Part shown: positions 36,241 through 46,601 of the stretch, one piece after another
Numbering within the stretch: the stretch's first letter is position 1
How the letters are laid out: each line of letters opens with the position of its first letter
DNA from: Mesostigma viride
Lineage: Eukaryota; Streptophyta; Mesostigmatophyceae; Mesostigmatales; Mesostigmataceae
Assembly: GCA_009746045.1 (NCBI GenBank)
Contig: RPFO01000017.1
Coordinates: forward strand, 2,228,040 to 2,292,039
DNA: 64,000 nt
Direction: 5' to 3'
Made by a program: the position numbers and the translations under genes
Notes under the pieces: model-generated
Told to the model about the DNA's origin: nothing
Databases searched by the model: none
The model's input: the letters and a program-made list of their open reading frames with translations, nothing else

Positions 36241-38939
36241 TTCGAAAAACTGATAGCCTTGTCTGAAGGTGTGTGCGTGAATGGCACATGTGCATCGTCG
36301 GGGGGAGTTTTCTCAAGAGCCACATGTGGTAGTGTAAGGTGGGCATGCTTAGTGCGTACGGGTGGGAGGGACAAGAGGTGCAGAAGTTGACGGCTTTTGA
36401 CCTTGGGAAATGACACGGCACACATAAGACAACAAAGTGATAATTTTAATGTCTTTACTGGTGTACTGTCAATTTCTCCGAGCCAACGGCCGTTGGACTC
36501 TCGAAACTCTCCTGTCTACAAAGTGTGTGCGTGCGATGGCACTTGTTCCATGTGCCGGGGGGGGGTGAGAAATCTGTCGTTCATTAATTTGTGCCTCGTC
36601 GGGGTGGGCATGCATGAATTTGTGCCTCGTCGGGGTGGACATGCATGAAAGCATTTTCATTGGTACTCGGGGTTCAATATTTTTGTCTTGCTGTTGAAAC
36701 GTCGACGTGCTCTTCTCCTGCTCTTTTTTTTTCCTACTCAACGGCCGTTGGTGCTTTTAAACTTGCCCAGCGTTATGACTAGGATGCCCTTCTTTACTGC
36801 TAGCCACCGCCCCTTGTGTACAATGCTAGAATTAGGCCGGGGTAATGGTACACGTCCACCGCGTCCCCAGTGCAAGGTTCGTGAATGCGCTGGTTCGTAA
36901 AAAATTCGGCACTTGGAAGGTTCGAACACCTGACCCCACTTTCGTTATTTCAACATGCCCTGAACGAAAAAGCTGCGTAAAGGATACATTAACCGTTCCC
37001 TGTTATTCTTGATTATATTGCGATATCATGGACGTACACACGCGGTTGGTGGTCCGTACTTGCCAACTGCACTTGCAAACTGACTGACTGACTGCCTCCG
37101 TTACGCACTTGCGTGTGTTTCCGTACTTGCCAACTGAACTTGCAAACTGACTGAATGACTGCCTCCGTTACGACTAACAAGTGAACGACGAGTGAGCTAC
37201 TAAAGTTTTGTTCAGTTCATTGTGTCTATATGTACATAGCCGTTTCTTCAAAACCGTTGCGTGGATACCTTGATTCTGGGTTCGCTGATACTTGTTTCCC
37301 ATTTTAAATCTCCCGTCCATAATTGGATACATGTAATGTAGGAGGATACCCACTTGCCCGAAATCCGCGTAACGGGTGATTAGTACTGCTGTAAGCGGAA
37401 CCACAGACAAATCTGTCTAACGGGCTAACATTATTGTCCTTCATGTACTGGTTTTTGCACGCAGGACGCCATTCGCAACACCGCCTGACGGAGTCGGATG
37501 GACCGGACGTGCGTGAGGCTGCTGTTCACAGTCGTGAAGTTGGCAGACATTAATATCAACACGGTCACGAGAATTCGTCCAGAGAATAATTGATGCTTGT
37601 GACGTGCTCGACGGCTGCGATGACCGAGATGATGCGTGTAGTGCACAGCGTCCGAGACGTCGCGACACCCGTGGCTGTCCTGTTGATGCGAACGCACGGT
37701 GACGAGACGGAGCCCATTATATAGGTGGATTACAAGTTAGAACGGCCCTCGCGGTTGCACTGTTTAATCGCGAACGTGGATTTTGCGGAGCCGACGGCCG
37801 TTGGGGATTGGAAATCTGATGATATCGGGGCTGCGCACGACATCGAGGAACTGGGGATCGACGTAGGTCTACAGGCTCACTTGTCCGTCAACATGTATGG
37901 CCTCGCTTGACTGTCATCATCTTGACATGTACATAACTAGTTCATATACCATGCATTTGACACTGCCTGCACGTGGATTTTCCAGACATACATTGAGGGT
38001 AATTATAACTCGAAAGCACTACGTACGATTGAGACGTCCGGTCGTAGAGCAGATGCACTGGAGCTTTCTGATCTTCCAATTGATGGGTCTGTAATTATGT
38101 AAGATATTCAGATATCGCGATGACTCGAGCATCGATGCATGGAATGTAATAATGTATTTCATTCAATTATACATCCAATTTAACTCCGCAATTGAGGGGC
38201 ACACATGTCCATCAGCCCGAGACAACATTTCCCAAGTAATTTTCGATTAGTGATTTAGTGTGGGCCTCCCCTAGGGCGCCCTCGATCCTCCTTCTCGCTG
38301 TGTATATAGGGTTAATTGAAGGTTCCTTCACTCCTTGCATGTGCCTTCTACATGTGCTTTATGCCCAATGGCACTAGATTTACAGTAATATATAGCATGA
38401 GCTGCTGTATTATATGCTGGAAATGTGTTGGAGGATGCATGTGTGGCCAGCTATGATGTTTTGTGCCACATGCAATGGGATAGGAAACCAAAACGGTAGT
38501 GCTAGCCAACCACCCTTAAAAAACTTGGTCCTATTTTTAGGACTGAGCTATTTTGGGATTTTGCTAGCTAGCTTGTGCAGTTCTGTAGCATGTCATGTTG
38601 TGAATGCATGTTGATGGCATGCCTGTGATATAAACTAACTGCCTTTGAAATTCCAGGGCCTATATATATTTGCATAAGTGGTCCATATTGCATGATGTAT
38701 GTATGTCTCAAACCCCATTTTTCCGTACCCCCCAGGTGGGGTTGGCGCTATTTATAGCACCCTAAAGTCAAAGATATGGGACCAGTGGCATGTCCGGAGA
38801 AATTCAACATAAAGAAATTCAACATAAATGCATGCTTGGTACCAAGGGGTAGCCAGAAATTGGTTTTAGGCCATGGAGAAACATATGTGCAAAGATGTGC
38901 AACTCAGTCCGATTTTTACGACTGAGTTGCTACCATTTA
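36241..38939. other. Unique, gene-poor stretch with small repeats
   Basis: No convincing gene. It contains a perfect palindrome at 36483, degenerate ones at 36738 (TCAACGGCCGTTGG) and 37791 (CCGACGGCCGTTGG), and a two-copy 31-bp repeat of TTTGTGCCTCGTCGGGGTG (about 36589-36650). A 69-bp duplication of CCGTACTTGCCAACTG lies at about 37053-37170, with GACTGACTGACTG inside it. A tRNA-T-arm-like GGTTCGAACACC is at about 36918. The segment 38281-38333 (CCTTCTCGCTGTGTATATAG) recurs inverted at 55985-56037. Minus-strand frames at 37174-37410 and 37431-37697 lack recognisable motifs. Confidence 0.5.
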
Positions 38940-39776
38940 GGGGTTAATGTGCGCACACTCCTTGCAGATCCTTCTACCAGCAGGGGCACCCCAGCACGTC
39001 AACGCGTCGACGAGCTGATCGCCTTGTGTGCCGACAACCAGATCGCTGTCCTCGGAGTCCAGGAGCATCATTGCATTGCGTCGACCCTATAGCTCAGCAA
39101 GGGGTCAACGGGCTTATGGTCGACGACCTCCGCGCGCCGGCTGCATGGCGATTCCACTACGGCGAAGACGCCGCACCAGCCGGGTCAAGGCGATGTGGGC
39201 CTCCTGTGCTCACCGGCAGCATCGGCTCACCTCCAGTCCATCGTGCTGAGATCCCCGCGTTTGCTAGTGGCCGGCGACTTTTTCGGGCTCTGATGAAGGC
39301 CATTCCCACCATACGCTCACCGTCATCGTGGGCTATGCGCGGGTGGACATCAGGCGGAACGTGAGGCCTTCTTCAGCGCCCTCAAGGAGGAGGTAGTAGT
39401 AGGCAAACATGTCATGACCTACCCACAGCAGTTGCTGGCCGACCTGGTGGTCCCAATCCCGTTATTAATGAACATCGCATTCACTCCCTCTCTCTTGCTT
39501 GGACTGCTATGCAGAACAATAAGAAGTGGAACTTAGACAATTGTCCAGGCTCATACCCCAGCCCCTGTGGGCAAGCCCCCTCCCCCCAAGAGGAAGGGGC
39601 GCTTAATTGCTGAGTAGAATATAGTTAGGGTTTTCTAGATTAGATTAGCTTAGAGTTAGATTAGTTCGGTTTCGCGGCTTTGCCCCCCCTCCATCCATCC
39701 AGCAAGGGAATACGTGCTACATGATCTCCCAACGGAGTCATGTTATAATTTAATTTAATTAATTTAATTTAATAAT
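38940..39776 (+). mobile_element. APE-type LINE, internally deleted copy
   Basis: The 5' part (38940-39430) encodes an apurinic-endonuclease-like N terminus across shifting frames: GVNVRTLLADPSTSRG, LIALCADNQIAVLGVQEHH, then in another frame SPRLLVATFSGS and REAFFSALKEEV. This pattern (an LN/NVRTL start, then a QEHH glutamate, as in QE-H motifs) is that of the APE domain of LINE ORF2. The 3' part (39470-39620) encodes the ORF2 end (SLAWTAMQNNKKW ... GKPPPPKRKGR-like). The 3' UTR follows, then stem-loop CTCC-CAAC-GGAG (39726-39737) and a TTTAA/TTAAT tail (39745-39775). The whole reverse transcriptase is missing. Frames are broken, so the copy is dead. Confidence 0.65.
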
Positions 39777-39899
39777 GGGCCTGAACTGAGGCCTCGAGCT
39801 AATCTTGCACGCAAACGTCTATATTGCCTACTACCATGCATGCTTTTTATATTTCCTAGGACCCACAGTTGGGGGGTCGTAGTCTTTGACAATATCCGC

Positions 39900-40745
39900 C
39901 CAACCCTGCTTAATTTAAAATATGGGACCCGTTGGGGAGTCACGGAGCACCGAAGTGCTTTTAATCCCTGTGTGTGCACAACAGGAGAAAGGGCAGAGAC
40001 CCCCAGTCTCCTTCATGCCAAAGGCATGCCACAGCTGCATTCGGGCGCGCTAGCTAAACGGACACGCTAACGATCCGGCAATCTGTGGGTGCAATAAGAC
40101 CCGTGTGAGCATGGCATAACAAGGGAACGTGTGCAAGGAATCTGGTCATAGCCAGGACGTAGCATGGCTGTACAAGGACTAAGCTAAGGCTATGGCTGGT
40201 TGTATACCGTTCATGAGCGATGCACGTGTCTATGTATGTTGGCACAGCTAGGCAAACATTGCTGCCATGGCGGCAGTGACTACTGAGGGATACAAGCTAG
40301 GGCTATTAGCTAGTCTAGCCCGCGGGGGGCGTCCACATCTTGTGGTTGATCATCAGGTCCCCACCCCTCCAGTACACCTTGGGCTTTTGGGGGTCCTGCT
40401 TGTGGCGTAGGTATGACCGGCCACAGGTCGCGTCGCTGCTGCTGCTGAGCGCCGGGGGTCAGGTCGTCGTCCCGAGCGTCCAGGTGAGGTCGTGCAACCG
40501 CTTGCGACGGGAGAGGAACCGCTGCTTGTCCTCACGGGAGGGGAAGGTGAGCAGGACTGGTGGGGGAGCCGCCTTGTCCCGTGAGTGGGGAAGGCGGTGA
40601 CACCCACGCAGTTCTACCGGCCTCAGCTACCAAGCCCATGAGGGTAAGGAGCTGGTCCTTAAGCTCGTCGGCAAGGGAGGTTGACGTCTCACCTGGCTTC
40701 TGGGGGAAGCGACGCAGCAACGCTGAGCACTTATCCTGCATATCC
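39900..40745 (-). mobile_element. 5'-truncated ORF1 element, subfamily 2
   Basis: On the minus strand the copy begins within the RRM-like domain (CSALLRRFPQKPGETS, SLADELKDQLLTLMGLVAEA) and changes frame. It continues with CHRLPHSRDKAAPPPVLLTF and DKQRFLSRRKRLHDLTWTL, followed by a 3' UTR and the terminal stem-loop (39925-39939, CTCCCC-AAC-GGG form). The body matches 57411-58142 closely. Truncation at the 5' end is the usual outcome of target-primed reverse transcription. Confidence 0.65.
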
Positions 40746-40924
40746 AACCAATACATAACCATAATATATCTGACTGAGTAAGAGGGGTTGAGCGGATGAC
40801 GCCAACAGCGTCTTTGCTCTGCATGCATAATAATATAATGTAAAATCATGTCGCGGTATGTCCAATGTTGGCCACCGCGTTGCCTAACCCTGGCAGGGCC
40901 TGACCATGTATAAGAATGAGAACG

Positions 40925-41206
40925 CCCCCCAAGAGGAAGGGGCGCTCTGCTGAGTAGAATAGTTAGGGTTTTCCTAGATTAGATTGGCTAAGAGTTAGAT
41001 TAGTTCCCCCCCAAGAGGAAGGGGCGCTTTGCTGAGTGAGTAGAATAGTTGGGGTTTTCCTAGATTAGTTAGATTAGCTAAGAGTTAGATTAGGGTTTCG
41101 CGGCTTCGCCCACCTCCATCCATCTAGCAAGGGAATATGTGCTACATGATCTCCCAACGGAGTCGATCACGGTTTTAATTTAATTTAATTTAATTTAATT
41201 TTAATG
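40925..41206 (+). mobile_element. Solo 3' end of the APE-type LINE with internal tandem duplication
   Basis: It starts at CCCCCCAAGAGGAAGGGGCG, the end of ORF2, and runs through the 3' UTR to the stem-loop CTCC-CAAC-GGAG (41151-41163) and a TTTAA tail (41175-41205). The first roughly 80 bp (AAGAGGAAGGGGCGCT to AGAGTTAGATTAG) are present twice. The 3' UTR matches 39600-39740 and, inverted, 44645-44765. Confidence 0.65.
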
Positions 41207-41368
41207 TATAAGAAGATATCTCCGGCCCGGGCTGGCCAGTCCGCAAGGAACCAGCAGGGCCCTCGTCTGTATCAACCTGATTAGTACGGGCTAGATGGCC
41301 AGCAAACTGTCAGTCTTTGCTCCCGAATAATATCAGGTCTACACACGGGGCATGCATAATCGAGCCAC
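41207..41368. other. Spacer between retroelements
   Basis: Short unique sequence with no gene or repeat that I recognise. Confidence 0.5.
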
Positions 41369-41527
41369 GAGCCACGAGGTAGCCATCAGCTGACTGTCAG
41401 CGGGATCGGCTCATAACTTTCACGTTTGGGCACCAAATTCGGCTGTGAATATCACAATCGGCTCCGTCTTTCTAAGACGTACACGCTGATATATTTTTCC
41501 GAAGCTATTACGCAATATATATGACGA

Positions 41528-42356
41528 CTGTGCCGACTGGATGGGTCTGCATGCGAGCTTGAACGATCAGGGGAAGGCTTGGCTTCACTCCGTTTCCCTT
41601 GAGGGGAGCGTGGGGTCCGCATTCCTGCGCGCCCTCCCCATGAGCCCTTTGTTCACACTGGTTCCGGCCCTTTACGCCATCGCTCTCCGCCACCAGCTCT
41701 TTGCCCCGCAACCTCTCATCACGGCGGGTGCGTCCTGCGGCAGCTGCGGGCTTGCTCTGGATACTACTGGGACGCACTACATCGCGTGCATGGGTGGCCA
41801 GCAGAACCAGAACTGGTTCCTCTATCTCCATACCGTTCTCCTCCGGGTGGTGTGTGCCATGGTTCGGTCGGTCTTTCCCCACTCCACCATCAAGTGCGAG
41901 GACGCGGATGGGGCCGCCCTCTACTCACCCAACCACCGCCCCGACATTACCGTGCTTGACTACGACGGGCAGGGTTGCCACCTGCTCATCGATGTCTCCG
42001 TGGCTCGGCCGCTTTCCGGTCGCCACATCCTCCGGGCGGCTGTGGATGCCGGCGCTGCTGCCGCTGTGGCTGAGCGCGACAAGTTTGCCTCCTACGGCAA
42101 TGTGGGGCCCCACCGGGTCATCCCCTTTGTCCTTGAGGAGTTCGGGGCCATGGGCCCCAAGACAGCGGAGTTTTTCCACGAGTGCTGCCAGCGCCGTGAA
42201 GACCGCCTCGACCTCGAGGGTCAGACCGCCCCGTGGTCGGCCCGCACGTGGTCCTCGTATTGGCGGCAGCGCCTGTCACTCGCCTTCACTCGCACCGTGG
42301 CTGATGTGTTATTCCGCCGCACCCGGGCCGACTTTGTCGCGACCCATGCGGTCTAG
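41528..42356 (+). pseudogene. C-terminal RLE and zinc-knuckle domains of a non-LTR RT ORF (fragment)
   Basis: An open frame of about 275 codons is homologous to the last third of the RT ORF at 58478-61427. It begins DWMGLHASLNDQGKAWLHS, contains the CCHC motif CGSCGLALDTTGTHYIAC, then NHRPDITVLDYDGQG and LLIDVSVARPLSG, and ends RRTRADFVATHAV. The RPD followed by a second Asp about 15 residues later resembles the PD-(D/E)xK restriction-like endonuclease of R2/NeSL/CRE-type elements. The palm domain is absent, so the copy is inert even though the frame is intact. Confidence 0.75.
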
Positions 42357-42565
42357 ATCCCTTCCAGGCCTGTGATGGTGGGCCGGCAGCGCTGTTGCTG
42401 CGTGTAGTTTTGTGATGTATAGTTAGTTGTACCTTGTGCCGCTGGCGTGATCCTTGGATGTCTGTGTCAGATTACTATTAATTTCTTCAGGGTTATTCTC
42501 CCAGTTATTGGGTTTTTCCTTATGTTGCATGCCTATCTCACCTCCGTAATCTATCATTCTCAATG
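41528..42565 (+). mobile_element. 5'-truncated RT element with 14-bp target-site duplication
   Basis: AATATATATGACGA is present on both sides (41514-41527 and 42566-42579) and equals the leader/start-codon junction of the host ORF1 element. The 1,038-bp insert starts inside the C-terminal part of a reverse-transcriptase ORF and ends about 200 bp after its stop, with no poly-A or AATT tail. Target duplication plus 5' truncation is the signature of target-primed reverse transcription, and it fixes the 3' end of this RT family at about TCTATCATTCTC. Confidence 0.82.
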
Positions 42566-42572
42566 AATATAT

Positions 42573-44041
42573 ATGACGAGCAAACGCTCCTCGACGCAAC
42601 GCATTACGCAGCCTGGCGGCTGCGCTAAGCCCTGATAATCCGTCTGCAGCTCCGGCTGCAGCTTCGCCCTCAGGTCCGGCAGGCAGGCTGCGGTGACACT
42701 AGTCGTGCACTGGTGGTCGCCTCGCACCCTCCCGGGCTTAATAATGCCTCGCTCTCTGCATCGCTGATCGAGCCCAAACGCAGCCGCCCAGCCGAACCTA
42801 GCTGGGGCTGAGCACGACTTTGACGTTGACAGGTTATTTTCCACCTTTGACGTCCACAGACCCCGCTATTTCGACATGCCACACATCAGGATTACTGGAG
42901 CTCATGTTTTATGGATCGTACGCCTTCCTTCTTGACCTGTGCCAGCGCCTCCAACGCCATAATTGCCTCCGCACCGGATCTGACGGCCAGTTTTCTCACC
43001 GCGGACGTGACCTGCCTGCATGGCTGCATGGTCCCGACCGCGCCTTCAGCTCGCCGCCCTCTTTATTTCCATCCTTCAGCGCTCTGCCGTGGACCTCTGG
43101 GCCACCTCTGACCTCCCCCTTGACCGAATCCACCTTCCTCCTCCACCTCCAAGAAGCCATGTCACAGCACGTGACGCCCCTATAGCTGTGCAAGATGTGG
43201 CAGCTGTCGGCCGCACGCTGGCTGCTGAGCTCCATGCCATCCCCACCGCCACCGCGCGCCACCCTCCTCGCCAGCCCACCCACCCACCCACCCTCCGCCT
43301 CCACCGACTTCATCACCGCCCAGCTCCGCGACATCGACCAGCGCCTCCACGGGACAACGCCATCGCCATCGGATGCCTGCAAAACACCGCAGGCATCACC
43401 GCCCAGGCGGTGAAGGACATTGCCGCCAAGCCAGCCCCTGCTGGCCTGGCTGGTGATGCTCCTCCCATCCCGACCTGGGCAGCACACCACCTCCACCACC
43501 TCCGCCGTCGCAGCACAGCTCCAGCAGCAGAAGCTCGACCTCCGCGAGTCCTGAGGCCGAGCTCGCCACGCGCAGCCTTAACGTCATCGTCAAGAACTTC
43601 GACATGGAGGAATGTGAGAATTCCGAGAAGCTTGCTCATGCGTTTGAGAGCATGCAAAATCCTTGATCGCATGGGCCTTCTTGGTGAGATTAAGCTGGTC
43701 GCCCATCGCCTTCTCCGCGCGCGGGGTAAGGCAGGGGCGCCCCCGCTTCTTCTCATCTTTTGAGAGCCCGCGGCGGACAAGCTTTCGTTTCTCAGACGCC
43801 GCAAGCGACTCGAGAAGACTCCCTTCACCTTGGATGACGACTTGACCCCAGTGGCGCAGCAACAACGGCGACGGGAGCTAATAATGGCCGGCCTATACCT
43901 CCAGCTCCGGCAGACCAAGGCGGGGCAGCCGGTGTACTGGAAGGGGGCGGGCCATCTACGTCGGCCACAAGCCCTGGCACGCGACCCCCGCGACATCCGC
44001 GGCTCCAGCGACTTCAGACGCCCCAGCTTAGGGGAATACAG
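42573..44041 (+). pseudogene. Retroelement ORF1, heavily decayed copy
   Basis: It reads from ATGACGAGCAAACGC to a stop at 44039 in many frames. Recognisable pieces are LTESTFLLHLQEAMSQHV, ITAQLRDIDQRLHG, KDIAAKPAPAGLAGDAPPI, SLNVIVKNFDMEE-type RRM, LVAHRLLRARG, FLRRRKRLEKTPF, LDDDLTPVAQQQRRREL and KAGQPVYWKG. It is the same protein family as 7427-8810. The gene product cannot be made as one chain. Confidence 0.75.
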
Positions 44042-44520
44042 GCTACAGCAGTAGTAGTGTACATAGAATAGTTAGACCGTGGCCTTGTACATGCACGCCT
44101 ACTACAGGCACTATACCAGCTGACTCATGGACATTACCTATAGCCATGTACATGCACATGTGGGCACACATGTGTGCCCATGATGCGCCACACACCAGAT
44201 GATGCCTAGCTTTATCTATTTAGTTATGCTGTGCCAACGCAGAGAGCCACTGTTTGCTGAGACGCCATGCCCTAGCTTCTGTATAGCCATGCTGATCTCC
44301 CCCCCTCTGTCGGTGCCCCCCCTACTAGTCTAGGTGCCTAAATACAGCGGTGGGCAGGTGCACTTTGTGCACCCAGAGTAGGTGGCAGTTTACATTCCCC
44401 CACCTGCAGGAAGTAGCTAAGAGTGTATTAAATGCCATAGGCCCCTTCTCAGGGCTATGTGCTACATATACATACCCCCAACGGAGTTATGTTCCTAATT
44501 AATTAATTAAATAATTAATG
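44042..44520 (+). other. 3' UTR and tail of the ORF1 element
   Basis: It matches the 3' UTR of the 7-kb copy in stretches (CATGATGCGCCACAC, GATGATGCCTAGCTTTAT, GAGACGCCATGCCCTAGC, GGGCTATGTGCTACATATA). The terminal region CCCCCAACGGAGTTATGTTC and AATTAATTAATTAAATAATT closes the element. Confidence 0.7.
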
Positions 44521-44599
44521 CATCCCATCATACAAGGCCACCATAGATAGAATACTTGTCTCACTCAATACAACGCCGCCAAGTGGCGGTGCTCGCCGT

Positions 44600-44945
44600 A
44601 CTTCACCCCAAGATTAAATTACATTAAATTAAATTAAATTATAACATGACTCCGTCGGGAGATAATGTAGCACGTATTCCCTTGCTGGAATCATGGATGG
44701 AGGTGGGCGGAGCCGCGAAACCTAACTAATCTAATCTAGAAAACCCTTACTATTCTACTCAGCAAAGCGCCCCTTCCTCTTGGGGGGAGGTGGCTTGCCC
44801 ACAGGGGCTGGCATGTGAGCCTGGACAATGATCGTCTGCCACCTCTTCTTGTTCTGCATAGCAGTCCAAGCAAGAGAGAGGGAGGAAATGCGGTGTTCAA
44901 ACTTATAGCTGGTGTAGTACTCCTACACACAGATCTCGAGTGATT
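44600..44945 (-). mobile_element. 5'-truncated 3' end of the APE-type LINE
   Basis: On the minus strand it reads the ORF2 C terminus (LAWTAMQNKKRWQTIIVQAH, then MPAPVGKPPPPKRKGRFAE and stop at about 44757). This is followed by the 3' UTR, the stem-loop CTCC-CGAC-GGAG (44650-44661) and an AATTTAATTT tail (about 44612-44640). The ORF2 end here is intact and shows that the KRKGRFAE tail is the natural C terminus of the family. Confidence 0.7.
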
Positions 44946-45047
44946 TATCTAGTACCAAATCCGAAAGGCTTGCATCACTCCCCGGACAGGAGAACTTTTG
45001 CGGATGACTGTAGGTGTAAGTTGGCGATGCCATGGTAACCGGAGACG

Positions 45048-45104
45048 TCCGTCCTATAGTCAGCAAAATTGGTGCGAGAGGTCCCCAGTTCGATTCCGGT
45101 CGGA
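45048..45104 (+). ncRNA. tRNA-derived sequence without anticodon arm (SINE head or pseudogene)
   Basis: TCCGTCC at the start and GGTCGGA at the end pair at six of seven positions. Between them lie an A-box-like TATAGTCAGCA and a B-box-like AGTTCGATTCC. At 57 nt it is about 15-17 short of a complete tRNA. It is most like tRNA-Glu or tRNA-Asp heads. Sequence up to about 45240 may belong to a SINE body, but I cannot define its end. Confidence 0.45.
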
Positions 45105-45318
45105 TTCATTTGCAGATCGCGTTTTCCGCGTTTTCCGCGGCCCGGCACTGAACGCAAAGGTTTTCACCTTTGCGGAGTGTCTGATCAGATTATAGCTGGG
45201 ACCACGAGGTCGGCCAGCAACTGCTGTGTATATAGTCCGCCCCAAGATAACGTCCTAGTAAAGTTCTGTTCCATTCAATCTGGACTCCAGATGTTCTGTC
45301 CAGGCATTCGCCCCATAG

Positions 45319-45545
45319 CTAGGTCAGAATAGTAAGAACAAGAAGTCCTTGAAAAGACCCCGTTTCCGGCCAGCGCCCAGGCCCTTGGCGTGCCACGTTC
45401 GATCTGTCCAATTTACGCAAAGCCGTCCATGCAAGACCTATGCGTGTGTCGATGTCAACCTTGGTGCTAGGAAGCCAACTGCCCAAGAGTTCAAAACACT
45501 CGGTGTAGGGAACTGCTGTGCCCTCCAGGTGTAAAAGCGGCATGG
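45319..45545 (-). pseudogene. Fragment of an RTE/CR1-like reverse transcriptase
   Basis: On the minus strand the frame reads FELLGSWLPSTKVDIDTRIG followed by LAWTALRKLDR. This matches the thumb/post-palm region of LINE reverse transcriptases, where the motif is YLGSxIxSTxxDIxxRIxxAWxAL. Nothing of the palm or endonuclease is present. It belongs to a different family from the RLE-type RT and from the ORF1 elements. Confidence 0.6.
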
Positions 45546-45734
45546 GGGGCAGCTGTCAAGCCCCAGGGCCAACGCTTCAGTCTTCTTGCTATAGTGATTT
45601 CCAACGTTGTTCGTGCTTCCAGGGCCAGGCAGTCCAACCAGAGATGCATGGACATGCTCGGTATATCCTCGATGAGAGGGGTATCATCGGCGTCTACAGA
45701 TCAATTTGCGGCGATTGAATCGTTAATTAATTAG

Positions 45735-46060
45735 CGCTGGACTTGGCCTTCAGCAAGTAGGTGGCAGTTTACACACAGACCTGCCACCTGCAGGTTGTCG
45801 CCTAGAATGTAATGCCCCTTCTCAGGGATATGTGAAGTTAGACAACTATGCCTGGACGCATGGCGATCCAAGGCCGTGGAAGGACTACGGTAGTTGTCTG
45901 AGAGGAAAGACGCGAAGGCCGCGGGAGCCGCGTGGCTGTCTCCAGGAAGACCTGCATGGAGGGAGACACAGCGCAACATATCCTCCCCACGGAGGTATGT
46001 TCTTAATTAGCTAATTAATTAATTAGACTCGTGCTCCCGTTGGGGAGTCACGGAGCATTA
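45735..46060. mobile_element. Two abutting retroelement 3' ends, tail to tail
   Basis: The plus-oriented fragment (45735-46010) shares AAGTAGGTGGCAGTTTACA and the CCCCTTCTCAGGG region with 44365-44460. It ends with stem CCTCC-CCA-CGGAGG (45982-45995) and an AATT tail. A minus-oriented 3' end follows with stem CTCCCC-AAC-GGGAG (46034-46047). Both appear to share the AATTAATTAATTAATTAG tract at about 46002-46025. A roughly 100-bp insertion (AAGTTAGACAAC onward) splits the first fragment. Confidence 0.5.
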
Positions 46061-46063
46061 ACC

Positions 46064-46160
46064 CCGATGGATGGATGGATGGATGGGTGCAAACAGTCCT
46101 ACCGGTCTAATCTACCTACATCAGCTACCTACAACATCTATCTAAACAATTAGCTAATTA
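46064..46160. repeat. GGAT microsatellite and shared flanking repeat
   Basis: GATGGATGGATGGATGGATG is followed by GGTGCAAACAGTCCTACCGG and TCTAATCTACCTACA. The same arrangement occurs at 58168-58260. The dispersed unit probably belongs to another short element. Confidence 0.65.
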
Positions 46161-46199
46161 ATTGATTAATTAATTTTTATTAATTGGCCTTCAGTTCAT

Positions 46200-46350
46200 G
46201 CCGTTGGGTACCGGACAACCGGTACCGGTAACCGACGGTAACCAGTATCGGTATCGATATTTACCTTGCCCAGTAACCGATACCGGTACCGGTAGCTGAG
46301 AGCAAGTACGGGTTCCGGTACCGATGGGCTAAAACCGATAACCGACCTAG
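46200..46350. repeat. GGTACCGGTAACC-type degenerate repeat
   Basis: CCGGTACCGGTAACCGACGG, ACCGATACCGGTACCGG and related pieces build a self-complementary low-complexity stretch. No gene is seen. It ends before the CACACA-rich sequence at about 46378. Confidence 0.7.
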
Positions 46351-46601
46351 GCAACCCTGCATGAAATGGATGTTTGTGTGTGCATCTTTGGACAAACACA
46401 CACAAAGATCTCACTAACCACTCTCAACACAACACACACGTACACACACAAAGATCTCACTATTCATTGGATACTTCAATAACCAAAAGATCCCATTTAT
46501 TTATTATGTAAGAAGGGAAATTTCCATACACGTCCCATAGTGGGTGCACGAAAGGCATTGCCAGCCACAGTATCCTTTAAGGCGACAGATGTAGACCATT
46601 C

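Larger units (their letters stand above)
41369..44520 (+). mobile_element. ORF1-only retroelement interrupted by an RT element
   Basis: The 5' leader at 41369-41522 matches the leader of the element at 6983-8962. After an interruption (41528-42565) it resumes at 42566 with the ORF1 start (ATGACGAGCAAACGC), the ORF1 pseudogene, a 3' UTR (GATGATGCCTAGCTTTAT and the CACCTGCAGGAAGTAGCTAAG region) and an AATTAATT tail at about 44496-44518. It is the same family as the first element, but diverged and with many frame changes. Confidence 0.75.

Noticed and set aside
36895-36960. tRNA-like T arm (GGTTCGAACACC) at 36918
   Set aside because: No acceptor stem, D arm or A box can be paired with it. The motif is partly palindromic and may be chance.
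37174-37697. Two minus-strand frames of 78 and 88 codons
   Set aside because: No recognisable motif, and composition like the surrounding non-coding DNA.
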